From NCBI GenBank assembly GCA_946406115.1, contig OX291542.1, positions 3,062,959-3,126,958 on the forward strand: a stretch of DNA of 64,000 nucleotides. Direction: 5' to 3'. The position numbers were made by a program, and so were the translations under genes. The DNA is from Apoda limacodes (taxonomy: Eukaryota > Arthropoda > Insecta > Lepidoptera > Limacodidae). The notes under the pieces are model-generated. The model was not told where the DNA came from and made no database searches. It saw nothing but the letters and a program-made list of their open reading frames with translations. Of the stretch, positions 33,586 to 44,258 are shown in pieces (the stretch's first letter is position 1; every line of letters starts with the position of its first letter).

Positions 33586-34509
33586 GGAGAAATTCATAAA
33601 AACGCTCGAAATTCCCCAAAGGCTCAAACTAAGTAGTTGGTCTGTCGGGAATTGTGAAAACCAATAGAAATGTATTCCTCATGGCTCAACTATTATTTTT
33701 TATACTTATCTGTTTCCAAGTGAAATTTGGTGAATATATTTTTGTTTGGCCTGAAATTGCGCACGTCTAAATGCTTTAGATATAGTTATGACTCGACTGG
33801 GGCGAAGCCAAAAAAGAGAGTTATATGTTTCACCTGTAAGAATGTATGTCCTATGAATTGTGTACGTCGAAATGTGTATGGGTAGGTAGGTAGGTATATT
33901 TCTAACGGTGTATGGGTAGGTGCAGTTTTTTATATACTATTTTCTATTTTTTTTTTAAATAAGTATTTAACATTTTTCAAAACTACTAGTCTACGATGAA
34001 TAGTTACGGAGGTATAGCCTTTTCTAGTTTGACAGCTGTCCTCTAAAATAAAGATCTTGATGAGTAAATCATTTCTGTGAAGAGACTACTAGCCGATGAT
34101 CAAAAGTTATGGAGATGTAGCCTTTTCTAGTTTGACAGCTGTCATCTAAAATAAAGATCTTTATGAGATCTATCATTTCTGTGACGAAATTAGCCTACGG
34201 TCAATAGTCACGGTGAAATAGCCCTTTCTAGTTTGATCCAACATTATTTAAAAAACATTGAGAAAAATTATAAAAAAATATTTAAATATTTATTAAATTC
34301 AATATATTTGAAGCAATATTAAAAAAAGTAAAATACTTATTTTAAAAAAAATTAACATAAAATAAAATAAAATAGCCCTTTTTTCTACTGCTTTAACCTT
34401 TAAGTTTAAAATATGTGATAATTATGATTTTCAAAGTGTACTTAATTTAATACTTGTAAAATTTTAAAATTTAAAAAATATAAAGACAATAATACATTAA
34501 AGATTAATA

Positions 34510-35539
34510 AATAATACATTGAAGATTAATAAATAATACATTAAAGGTTAATAATTAATAATAGCTTAATATTATTTAGCTAGGCAGTAGTCGCCTCTTC
34601 AGCGTAGGCCTCCCCCAATACCTTCCACCTCTTTCTGTCTCTTGCTACTCGCATCCGATGGAATCCTACTCTCTGCAGGAATACATCACTCCATCGTCTT
34701 TTTTGTCTTCCTTGTTTGTTCTTTCCCTCTCTGGGGATCCATTCAGTTACCCTTTTTGTCCATTTTGCATTTTCCATCCTGCATATGTGTCCTGCCCAGT
34801 TCCACTTAAGCTGTCTTATTCTTTGAACAATATCATATAGCTTAGTTTTTTGTCTGATATCTCTGTTTCGAACTTTATCTCTCAGTTTTAAACCTAACAT
34901 GCTGCGTTCCATTTTTCTCTGGCAACATGCTAATCTATCCTCTTCTTCTTTCCTGAGAGACCAAGTAAGAAATGTGTATGGGTGGGTAGGTAGGTAGGTA
35001 GGTAAAAAATAATAGTTGAGCTATGGGGTAAGTAAGAATTCGCCCTGCACCCACTGGTGGGTAGATCAGTGGGTGCACGGGTCGTGAGAGAAAATAATTA
35101 CTTATTTCCAAAAATCGGAATTACAGTTTGAAATTGATTTCATGAAAATGAAGTGTATTATAGTGTATATAGTGTAAGTTCGAAACAGAGATATCAGACA
35201 AAAAACTAAGCTATATGATATTGTTCAAAGAATAAGACAGCTTAAGTGGAACTGGGCAGGACACATATGCAGGATGGAAAATGCAAAATGGACAAAAAGG
35301 GTAACTGAATGGATCCCCAGAGAGGGAAAGAGAAAACAAGGAAGACAAAATGACGATGGAGTGATGTATTCCTGCAGAGAGTAGGATCCCATTAGATGCG
35401 AGTAGCAAGAGACAGAAAGAGGTGGAAGGTATTGGGGGAGGCCTACGCTGAAGAGGCGACTACTGCCTAGCTAAATAATATTAAGCTATTATTAATTATT
35501 AACCTTCAATGTATTATTTATTTATCTTCAATATATTGA
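34510..35539. repeat. near-identical 365-bp inverted repeat made of RTE-like LINE coding sequence
   Basis: The left arm (34510-34875, minus) and right arm (35176-35539, plus) both encode the C-terminal end of an RTE-type reverse transcriptase, with KLYDIVQRIRQLKWNWAGHI followed by CRMENAKWTKRVTEWIP. The left arm keeps the frame to EEATTA; the right arm has a small deletion after KQGRQ that breaks it. Both continue into the same TAATATTAAGCTATTATTAA tail, followed on the left arm by a TAATACATT tandem repeat. The arms flank a 300-bp spacer holding a GGTAGGTAGG run and one CACCCACTG hairpin. Confidence 0.8.
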
Positions 35540-35607
35540 TCAGATTTTTGGAAATCAGTAGATAATTATTTTTACCTCTTAAGTGCATCTTTTTGAAGCC
35601 GGTTGTT

Positions 35608-35960
35608 TTTTTTTTTGATTAAAAGTTTTGATTTTTTACTTTCGAGTGACGTTTTGGTTTTTTTTTGTACACTAAGAACATCGATACCTACTCGTAACAA
35701 AATTTTATACAATCATCAACATAAAACACCACCACCAGTTGCAAATTAACACCAACTTTTTTTGACCAAAAATTCAAGTTTTAAATTCACATTAATATGG
35801 GACCACCTCGGAAGTATACCCTTTTAAATGAAAAAAGAATTTTGAAAATCCGTCTATATAAGACGGAGTTATGCCTGAACATACGTAAAAAAAGAAAATA
35901 CAAACATCCGAATTGAGAACCTCCTCCTTTTTTCAAGTTGGTTAAAAAAACAGTTCCTAC
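35608..35960 (-). repeat. reversed AACCGACTTC-family tail and AT-rich DNA
   Basis: The plus strand at 35890-35950 reads CATCCGAATTGAGAACCTCC, then TCCTTTTTTCAAGTTGGTT, the complement of the family's left end (AACC-ACTTGAAAAAAGGAGG). Upstream, GGGACCACCTCGGAAGTATACC and AAAATCCGTCTATATAAGACG fit the interior of the same dispersed family. Confidence 0.45.
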
Positions 35961-36239
35961 AGAAAATAATTCTTTTGTAACTTCATCGTTTCACGCCGCA
36001 AGGTGGCTGGCCCGCGGGTGCAATTGTTCTCTCTATTCACACATGACACCTTATACTAGGTAGGTATGTAAAATGTTAATTCTCATGGTAATCTGCAGCA
36101 TAATGGTATTTAGGTACCTATATTAAATATTGTACGCTCTGGCACGACTCAAGGTGACCTGTAAGATTACAATTAATACCAAGTACCTACACACTACACC
36201 TGCTCCAGATAATGTACAGCAAATAAGATTATGATTGTG

Positions 36240-37285
36240 ATAAATAAGGTAAGTAATTCGTCGCGGTTGGTCTGTTTGTTTGTCTGTTATCTCTTAACGG
36301 TAAAACTTTTTTTTTCTTAACCGACTATGCACTTGGCTGTTGCAACCATTACTGCTCCACCGGGCTTTTGGGGCAAGACTTTGAAGGAGTCTCAGCCCAT
36401 ATAGCGCCCGACGCTTAAGGGCTCCCCGCGGGGGGAGCCTTGGCTTGGGTTGTCGCTCTTGGGGTCGTCCCTTCGACCAGCGTGAGCCTCGAACCCGAAG
36501 GTGAGTCAGCGCCAGGTGGGGAGATCCCCGTTACGCAGGTGCGGTTGCGATTGAGTGGGGGCGAGAAGCGCCCCGGTACTCTTGGATACCTCGTATACGA
36601 GGTAGGTCCGTGCGTTCGCCGACGAAGCGGGGACGTCGGTGTCGTATGAGGGGGGAGCCCCTATTAGGGGAGGTCGTTGAGACTAGGGTAAACCGTTGAA
36701 TGAAATTTAACAAGGAGATAGCTGGCATCCTGAAATAGGACATAGAACTCTTGAGTGGTTAGATTTCAATTACATCTCCAATGGGTGAACGGATAATTAT
36801 TTAAATATTTCACAAACCAAGTGTACAGTAAACAAACCCAATTCGAAATATACGCCACACAAAAATACATTAAAAAACGCGTTCATATTTTAAAAGGAAA
36901 CATTTTGTAGCATTGAATATACAATGTGAAGTCACATTGCATATTCAATATTACTCATAATAATCCTAACTGATATTTAAAAGTGAACGTCTGTTTGTTT
37001 GCTTTCCCAATTTTCAATTGACTCTTTTGACGAATACGTAGCTGCAGCGACGAGGAAGGATAATGGATACCTACGGCTTTTTATGTTAATTGAGCGTTCC
37101 CATGGGTGTAGATTTTTTTACTGGTAAATGCCGTCGGAGCGATTTCTTCAAGTAACAAAATGACTTTTTATTTGACACAAGGAAAGCAGGAGAAACAGTT
37201 CCTAAATAAGTTCTTGCAGGTTTTAGTAGGAATCCCACGGCAATGACCGGGTTCCGGGAGGGTGAAGCCGCCGACAAAAGCTAGG
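36240..37285 (+). repeat. Helitron-like repeat interrupted by a LINE 3' fragment
   Basis: The left flank has GTCTGTTATCTCTTAACGG and, after the insertion, the repeat continues with GTAAACCGTTGAATGAAATTT and GGAGATAGCTGGCATCCTG. The right end near 37258-37285 has GGGAGGGTGAAGCCGCCGAC and AAAAGCTAG. These blocks have the order of the CTAG-ended family seen elsewhere in the window. No coding capacity is present, and the stretch 36700-37240 is otherwise plain AT-rich DNA. Confidence 0.5.
36307..36690 (-). mobile_element. 3' end of the jockey-type LINE seen at 39740-44258
   Basis: After a T run at 36307-36315 the plus strand reads AACCGACTATGCACTTGGC, CCGGGCTTTTGGGGC, CAGCCCATATAGCGCCCGACGC and GTGGGGGCGAGAAGCGCC. 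These are the complement of 43950-44255. It is 5'-truncated. GGTAAAAC (36299-36306) and GGTAAACC (36687-36694) flank it, a probable 8-bp target duplication with one change. Confidence 0.75.
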
Positions 37286-37410
37286 AAGTAGGTAGGCTAT
37301 AAAACAAACTTATGAGCACTTTTATTGCAAAAGTGTATATTGCAATAAAGCTAGAATATAATAAAAAAACTGGTCAAGTTAGATTGCCGTAGAATGAGCG
37401 GACACCAATT

Positions 37411-37690
37411 TATTTTTTTCTAACTACCGGGTACTGTTTAGTTGCTTAGATTCCCTTATATAATTACACGTGGACTAACTTTTGCAGCGGTGCTGCTTGC
37501 ACTCAGCTGCGAAAAGTTGGGGCGGTATCCACAAGGGTGTCAAGGAACCACATTCTCGAGCTATTCGGACTGGAATTCGAGAGGAAAATGTATGCAAGTA
37601 CATTCATGGGTTTCGAGAGATAAGTCAGACTTCCATATATTTTTGCTCCCAATAACCTCCTTGGACAAGAACCTCCGCTTGGGCAACTCC
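37411..37690 (-). repeat. 3' end of the other jockey-type LINE
   Basis: It begins TTTTTTTCTAACTACCGGGTA and then has GTGGACTAACTTTTGCAGCGG and GGTGCTGCTTGCACTC, which match the 3' end of the minus-strand LINE at 20505-20600 (CGGACTAACTTTTGCTGCGG). The ORF at 37442-37696 is an antisense reading of this remnant. Shortly after, at about 37740-37790, a GAAGAGAAGAAACGGCAAG block resembles the tail of the CR1-like LINE at 15600. Confidence 0.5.
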
Positions 37691-37930
37691 TCTTAAAAAT
37701 AAATTTACCAAAAATCTACCGCCGTTACGGGAAAGCAAAGTCGATCTAAAGAGAAGAAACGGCAAGAAAATCTTCAGCCGTCGCCTTTTATTATGATTTA
37801 AATCTAACTAGTTGAAGCACCTATTATAATAATATAACCTATATTAGTGTAACTAGTATACCTGTTATATTGTGCTTGAATAGTGTGTCTATCTTAACGA
37901 TCAAATCTGCACGACAGCACCGTTTGTTAT

Positions 37931-38092
37931 CCGTGGTACCCCCAGTCGTACCACCAGTGGTACCACGGTTACATTTTCCTAACCGTGGTACCCCAGTCTA
38001 TCACCAGTGGTACCACGGTTACTTTTTCATAACTTTGGTACCTCAATGGAACCACGGTTAGTTTTTCCTAACCCTGGTACCACTGATCTTGT
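37931..38092. repeat. tandem hairpins with AACCGTGGTAC...GTACCACGGTT stems
   Basis: Hairpin 1 has CCGTGGTAC (37931-37939) and GTACCACGG (37960-37968). Hairpin 2 has AACCGTGGTAC (37981-37991), an 18-nt loop and GTACCACGGTT (38010-38020), a perfect 11-bp stem. A weaker third follows (AACTTTGGTAC with AACCACGGTT), then a half unit AACCCTGGTACC. The spacers are T-rich (ACATTTTCCT, ACTTTTTCAT). The loop CCAGTCTATCACCAGTG resembles the loop of the hairpins at 33449. Confidence 0.7.
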
Positions 38093-38148
38093 GCATGTTG
38101 CATGTATGCGATGAATAAACGTGTTTGCTTTCTTTTTTTTCTCCTTTT

Positions 38149-38330
38149 TAACCGACTTTAAAAAAAAGGATGTTTTACCTGTATGTATGTCCGCGATTGT
38201 CTTACGTTTGGCTGAACCGATTTTGATGCTGTTTTCTTTCTTTCGGAAGAGTGCACGGAAGACAGAACACATATACTCAAACACATATACCCATAAATGG
38301 CAGACTGACTTTAGTGGAGATGAATGGTAC
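38149..38330 (+). repeat. fragment of the AACCGACTTC dispersed element
   Basis: The sequence AACCGACTTTAAAAAAAAGGA is followed by GTATGTATGTCCGCGATTGTC and GTTTGGCTGAACCGATTTTG, the same block order as at 232-345. The overlapping short frames on both strands are translations of this repeat. Confidence 0.5.
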
Positions 38331-38350
38331 ACGAATTGAATGGTGTTGTA

Positions 38351-38416
38351 TAACTGGTGCGATCTCGCTTTATAACTGGTGCGATCTCGCTTTATAACTG
38401 GTGCGATCTCGCTTTA
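38351..38416 (+). repeat. three perfect tandem copies of a 22-bp unit
   Basis: The unit TAACTGGTGCGATCTCGCTT plus TA occurs at 38351-38372, 38373-38394 and 38395-38416 without a mismatch. The sequence before and after does not continue the array. No function is evident. Confidence 0.85.
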
Positions 38417-39739
38417 TTTGGTCTGGTTATAATGAGTTCCGGTATATTAGACTTAATTAAACATTATTTTACTTTTCTATCGTTTAATTAAACATAAAAA
38501 AAATTAAAACTTTTGTCGTAAAGCAAATTAAAGCGCCGATTTTTCAGTATAATTTTCTTTGATAGATCAGAAGACGAATTCGTATATGACGGAAAAAAGC
38601 GTCTTAGTTATGTTTTTTTGTATTATTGAGAAAGAAAAATTTAAACTGGTAAAATGATCCTTAAATTTTGGTATTTCATTTATCAAAAATTCAGTATCTT
38701 TCAGTATTTTTTTTTGCGAAGTCTGGATTTAGGAACTTTTTGAGTGAAAAAAGCGGGATTCTTTCGTCGAAAGCGGGACATAGTAAAAAAAACGTATATA
38801 ATCAAAAGTTTTTGAATATTTATCTTTTTATTTGAGTTACGTTTACGTGATAATAGATAAGTACCTGGTATACATATCCATAGAAAATATATTTTAATAA
38901 AAATATGCTATTTTAAATCAGATTTACCGTATCGTTAAATAGTTGAGTCTTATGCGTCTTCTGAATATAAAAATAAAAAAAACAGAATGCAGAATCAAAA
39001 AAGTTTTATTCATTAGAAAAATATGGCGTTTTAAACAATAGTCTATGAGAAGTGAGTGTTACAAATTGCAACTTACAATAAAAGATTAATATTCATAAGA
39101 ATAACTTATTCATAATATTTCCGTGAAGATTTAACTTCTTTTAAAGTATCCTTTTTCTCTTAAATAAAGACGAAGAACTCTTCACAGGATATCTGTAGAT
39201 TAAACTGGATGAGTAATTCTGGTTTCATTAAAAGGGATGAGGCCTTTTGTGCAGGTACTTTGCCACGTTTCTACAATATCTGATAGTAATTTATAAATTG
39301 TAAGGTGTTTTTTACAATAGTTATTTTAAAACCCGCTCGTTTCTATTAAGGTGAAGGATAAAAAAGGATTTTTAAAAATTTAAAAAAAAAGTTTTGTACG
39401 TCAAACATTATGCTTAGGGATGACAGTTTTTTGGGAGTTTTGGTGAGCATTTAAGAAGGAGTGGTGTTTCTTCGTGTTTAATTTTTCTAAATTAATTTAG
39501 TGTGTTTCGATATGTATATTTAAGCAATGTTTTGAAGAAATAAGCAGGACATGACGCGCAATTTCTGAAGGATCCACACCAAAACTACCTCCCTATCTTG
39601 GGATATTTAAACGAGGACGCGCGATATTGCCGCGATAAAACTTGAATATGGCGCTTCGCCAAACTTAGTAATAAGCACAAGACTATATTTACAGATGACC
39701 CTGGAGAAATGACTGATTTAATGTACATATATAATCTCT
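38417..39739. other. AT-rich stretch without a recognised gene
   Basis: No exon is visible. The last 200 bp (about 39540-39739), with GGACGCGCGATATTGCCGCG, are more GC-rich than their surroundings and may be the 5' UTR of the LINE that follows. Confidence 0.45.
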
Positions 39740-39756
39740 AACGCCGCTGTGCGCTT

Positions 39757-41123
39757 TTGCGGAAGAAGACCGCCAAGTCCAAAAAGGCTTCAGCGGCATC
39801 CACTCAGGAGTCTTCTCCCCCTCCCTCCGATTCTGAGGCAAAACGCCTCAAAGCGCCTAGCGCTTCCCCGTCCCCGTCCACCACGGCGGCCAGCCCTGAA
39901 CCTGCCGCCATGGACACAACCCCCGCCGCCACCTCTTCGCAGGCCGACTGTCCCACTTCGGGACGGAAGGAAAAAACTTCGCCCCCTGTTGTCATCAAAG
40001 ACAAAGGGGCCTGGCCAAACATTGCAAACGCTATGAAGTCTAAGCGTATTAACTATACGCACGCCCGCAATGATGCCGAGCGCGGCATCAAAGTGCAGGT
40101 CCCGACACCGACAGATTTCCGAAATCTGACGGCCTTTGTTACGGCTCAGAAATACGAGTACCATACGTACTCGCTGGCCGAAGAACGCGTGCTCAGGGCA
40201 GTTATAAGGGGAGTCCCTAAGGAATTCTCCGAAAAAAGTGTCCAGGACGACTTAATCGTCCAAGGCCTCCAGGTAAGGGAAGTACATCTTATGTACAACG
40301 GCCGCAACCGATCTGAGTGCTACGACATGGTGCTCGTAGTGCTAGACCTCACCAAAGAGGACAAAGCCATCTTTAATATTAAAGATGTGTGCAGCCTCAA
40401 GGGCGTCCGGGTCGTGACCACACAAGCGGTCGACCCCAGGACAATGCCACCGATGCCAGTTGTATGGCCACGCACAGCGCAACTGCAAACGCAGACCGCG
40501 CTGCGTGAAATGTCTGCGCGATCACGCCACTCCGGACTGTGATCGCGATCGCGTTAACGCGAAGGCAACCCTGCGAATTACCGCGGGTGCCCCAAAGCTC
40601 CCACTTCCCGCGCAAACAGAACCCGCGTAAACCCAAACAGGGTAAATCGCGCCCCCCCGCCCACCACCAACAAGCTCCGCTCGTACCTACTCCCCTCCCT
40701 GCTGTCAACGCCTGGAGTCGTCCTCCAGCGCTAATTGACGCAACAAAATCTAAAGAGACAGACAAACTTCTGTCTGCTCTCCCTGGGCCCGTCTCAGTCA
40801 CGGGTATTCCCTACCCCGCCCCTCTCATGTCCCGAGACATCCCGCGTCCAGCGCCCACGCGAAGTGCTCCCTCACCTCTCGCGCAAACGCGCCTTGCCCC
40901 CCCCCCGCGCCCCTCTATCGCGCTGCCCCGCAACGCCGCTCAGACGGCCGAGCAGCAGCACTTCGGCGTTCTCGCCGAGATTTCTTGCGCCTGCGACCCA
41001 GCCTACTTTGAGGTCGTGTACGCCGAATACGTACAGATCACCGATCTCAATGAAATGCTCAGCTTCGTGGCTAAGCATCGCGACTTCTTCGCCGCCCTCC
41101 GCATGGTGGCCCCCAAACCTTAA
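39757..41123 (+). pseudogene. LINE ORF1 (gag-like nucleic-acid-binding protein), frameshifted
   Basis: The first frame (to 40542) has a Ser/Pro/Ala-rich N-terminus, then a region typical of jockey ORF1 (NYTHARNDAERGIKVQVPTP, VIRGVPKEFSEKSVQDDL). At about 40440 the frame shifts; the continuing frame has zinc knuckles reading QCHRCQLYGHAQRNC and CVKCLRDHATPDC. A Pro-rich region and the end MVAPKP follow, with a stop at 41121-41123. Such proteins bind the element's RNA. At least two frame changes make it inactive. Confidence 0.75.
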
Positions 41124-41131
41124 AAACCAAA

Positions 41132-44100
41132 ATGGATTGCACAAACGCGCGCAAAAAACCCCGTTCCTTCTCCTTAGGCTATTTTAACGCCAACGGTCTT
41201 CGAAACCAAAGAGAGGAATTATCCCAATTCCTCTCGTCCCAAAAACCGGACGTCATCCTCATCCAGGAAACGTTTCTAAAGCCCGCTGTCCGCACCCCTT
41301 CGATCGCGAACTATCGCACCGTCCGTAATGATAGAATTACCTCCAATCTCGGAGGCACTCTCATCTATTACAGGCGCTCCCTGCATTGCTCCCCTCACTT
41401 CATCGATCCTCCACCACTTACGAACTTAGAAGCATCCGTCTGCCGCTTAGCGATGACCGGCCATCAGCCGATCGTCATTGCATCGGTTTATCTCTCTCCC
41501 TTAAAAGACTTGCTTGAGAGCGACCTTCAGTCGCTCTTAAATTTAGGCGACGCCGTTATTCTTGCCGGCGACCTAAATTGCAAGCATCGCCGCTGGAACT
41601 CTTCAGTAACTTCACGAAGAGGCAGACTTCTCGACGATTTAGTTGACAGACTAAACTTTGACATCATCGCTCCCATGACGCCCACTTTCTTTCCCCACAA
41701 TACTCGGAATAACCCTAACGTACTCGACATAACACTTCTAAAGAATGTAAGGCTAAGCTTTCGCTCCATAGAGGTGCTTGACGAATTTGACTCGGACCAC
41801 CGCCCTGTCCTCCTCCGATTAGGTTCACCTTCGGACTCTTCTCCCGACACTAGAACCGTGACGGACTGGGATAAATTTGGGCAATTGCTTGAAAATCCCA
41901 GCTCGCCACATCTAGACCGCGTTCCTAACGTAATCTCTTCCGCGACCGACCTAAAAGTAGCTATCGACTAACTCAATAGCCACCTGACCGCCACCGTTGG
42001 TGAGTGCTCAGGACAAGTGCCGGTTGGTGAGTGTCACCACCTAATCCTGCCTCAGCACATCAGGTCACTAATGACTAAGCGTAACGCGGCCCGCCGCGCA
42101 CACGATCGCGCTTCCACTATCGAAAATAAAGCTCGCTTCAACGACTTACACCGCCGTGTAATAACCGCTGTAGCTGAGCTTCGCACCCAACGTTTCGGTG
42201 ATCTTATAGAGAACATTTCTCCTTCTTACCAAGCTTATTGGCACTTAGCCAGAGCTCTAAAATCAGACACCGCCAACTCTCTCCCTCCGTTAACTCGTCC
42301 CAACAACGTTCCCGCGTTCAATGACGACGAAAAACGGATTGCCTAGCGTCTAGCCTTCAAGCCCAATGTGCCTTAAGCACACAGCCGTTAGATCCCGACC
42401 ACGTGCGCGAGGTAGACGGCGAAGTGGAGCGCAGAACTTTTCTGCCTCCACAAGACCCGCTGCCCCCTGTCACTATCGACGAAGTCAAACAGGTCATCAA
42501 AGACCTACGCCCCCGTAAAGCACCCGGTGCGTACGGTATCTCTAACGATATCCTAAAGCGCCTCACTCCTCCCCTTCTCTGCCTCCTAGTAGCGATCTTT
42601 AACGCCGCTTTCGAACATTGCACCTTTCCTTCTCAATGGAAATCATCCATAAACCAGGCAAAGCTCGTACCGAGCCGTCCTCCTATCGCCCTATAAGGGT
42701 ACTAAAGGCCTTTGGTAAACTCTACGAACGCCTCCTCCTCGCTCGCCTACGGAACGCTATAGACTATAGTCTCCAGAAGCATTTTAATAAACGAGCAGTT
42801 CGGCTTCCGTGCCAAACACTCATGCGTCCATCAAGTCCTCCGCATCACGGAACATATTCTCACTGGCTTACAACCAGTATTAGGTACAGCCCGCCACACG
42901 GGCGCTGTCTTCTTCGATGTAGCGAAAGCTTTCGACAAAGTCTGACACAACGGTTTAAAACTGTTGTACAGGTTTTAAACTGTACAACTTTCAGTTACCA
43001 GATCGTCTCGTGCTTATCATACGAGACTATTTGTCGAATCGTAGCTTTCGCTACAAAGTTAAAGGCACTCTCTCTTCCCCCCGTCCCATAGAAGCAGGAG
43101 TCCCGCAAAGGTCCGTGCTCGCCCCCATCTTGTACCTTCTGTATACCAACGACATCCCTAAAACGATACGTACCCAACTAGCCCTCTTTGCGGACGATAC
43201 CGCTCTCTATACCAGCGATAGGCAAGTGAGTCGAATCACTAAGAGAATCCAACCCGCTATCACCGCCCTAGGCGAATGGTTTCGGAAATGGAGAATCGAG
43301 GTGAATCCCGACAAAAGCTCTGCCGTCCTCTTTACCATAGGCTGCCCTCCGCGGCCATCTCCCCTCTCTCTCTTCGGTCGTGCCCTGGCAAAATAAGACC
43401 AAATATCTCGGTGTGACCATGGATAGGCGTTTGAACTTCCATGCTCACACCAAAATAGTCAGAGACCGAGCCGCTTTTGTCGTCTTTATCCCATGACAGG
43501 CAAGTACAGTAAGATGTCGCTTAGAAATAAGCTGAATCTTTACACAACTTGCATCCACCCCATACTAGCTTATGCTAGCGTAGTCTTTGCGTTATCCAAG
43601 CGCAATCTCCACAAACTTCAGACGCAATGCGGACCTACACAGAGATTTCGAACTCCCCACGATTCCCCAATATTTTAAAGATCTGGCAGTCCGCTTTTTA
43701 GAGCGTACACAAAATCACCCGAATCGATTAATTGTGCAATCCACAACGTACCATCCCCCCGATCGACCTCGGCACGGTCGTAAAACTATTGTTAGGCGGC
43801 CTCGGCACGTACTAATGGCCCCAGATGACGATCTCGCTATCCGGATAGCGAGATTAGACTCAACGACCTCCCCCAATAGGGCCTCCCTTCAAACACGACG
43901 CCGACGTCACCGAGTTCGTCGGCGCCCGAACGGATACACGAGGTATCAAAGAGTGCCGGGGCGCTTCTCGCCCCCACTCAATTGCAACCACACCCGCGTA
44001 ACGGGGAACTCCCCTCCTGGCGGTGACTCACCTTCGGGTTCGAGACTCACGCCGGTGAGTCACGCCAAGGGACGCCCCCGAGAGCGACAACCCAAGCCGA

Positions 44101-44183
44101 AGCTTCGCCCGCGGGAAGCCCTTGAGCGTTGGGCGCTATATGGGCTGAGGCTCCTTCAGAGTCACGCCCCAAAAGCCCGGTGA
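41132..44183 (+). pseudogene. LINE ORF2 (endonuclease plus reverse transcriptase), broken
   Basis: The APE-type endonuclease (41132-41971) shows YFNANGLRNQREEL, LIQETFLKPAVRTPSIANY, VYLSP, LAGDLNCKHRRWNS, NNPNVLDITLL and DSDHRPVLLRLG. A TAA stop follows at 41969-41971. The reverse transcriptase shows VIKDLRPRKAPGAYGISND, FFDVAKAFDKV, EAGVPQRSVLAPILYLLYTN (normally PQGS) and LALFADDTALYTSDRQ, then a thumb domain with YTTCIHPILAYASVVFALSK, over several shifted frames. The frame ends RLLQSHAPKAR and TGA at 44183. The copy is inactive. Confidence 0.8.
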
Positions 44184-44258
44184 AGCCTGGACATATACTA
44201 TTATCTGTGGTGAAGCAGTAATGGCTGCAACAGCCAACTGCATAGTCAATTCAGAAAA

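Larger units (their letters stand above)
33386..35607. repeat. composite palindromic element with AACCG(A/G)(G/C)TTCAAAAAGATGCAC ends
   Basis: The left end (33386-33434) reads ACAACCGAGTTCAAAAAGATG, then CACTAAAAAGGTAAAAATAA. The right end (35563-35607) is its inverted copy: AATTATTTTTACCTCTTAAG, then TGCATCTTTTTGAAGCCGGTTG. A 45-bp block at 33438-33482 recurs as an exact inverted copy at 35044-35088, and GGCTCAACTATTATTTTTTA near 33681 has an inverted partner near 35005-35024. Inside lie the hairpin array (33449-33585), CAGCTG units (33985-34230) and the RTE inverted repeat (34510-35539). Confidence 0.55.
39740..44258 (+). mobile_element. nearly full-length but inactive jockey-type LINE
   Basis: This non-LTR retrotransposon has ORF1 (39757-41123) and ORF2 (41132-44183), followed by a short 3' UTR and an A tail at 44251-44260. 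It is much more GC-rich than its surroundings. Frameshifts or stops break both ORFs. A 3' copy in opposite orientation is at 36307-36690. The tail lies about 240 bp upstream of the start codon of the PHD/RING gene, in the same orientation. Confidence 0.85.

Noticed and set aside
33439..33667. Three overlapping reading frames rich in Pro, His and Gly
   Set aside because: They are translations of the hairpin array on both strands and have no independent support.
38351..38416. CRISPR-like short repeat array
   Set aside because: The 22-bp units are directly adjacent with no spacers, in a eukaryotic genome.
39790..41144. Minus-strand frames of 70-134 residues opposite the LINE ORF1
   Set aside because: They are GC-rich shadows of ORF1; the coding strand is shown by the zinc knuckles and the collinear LINE domains.
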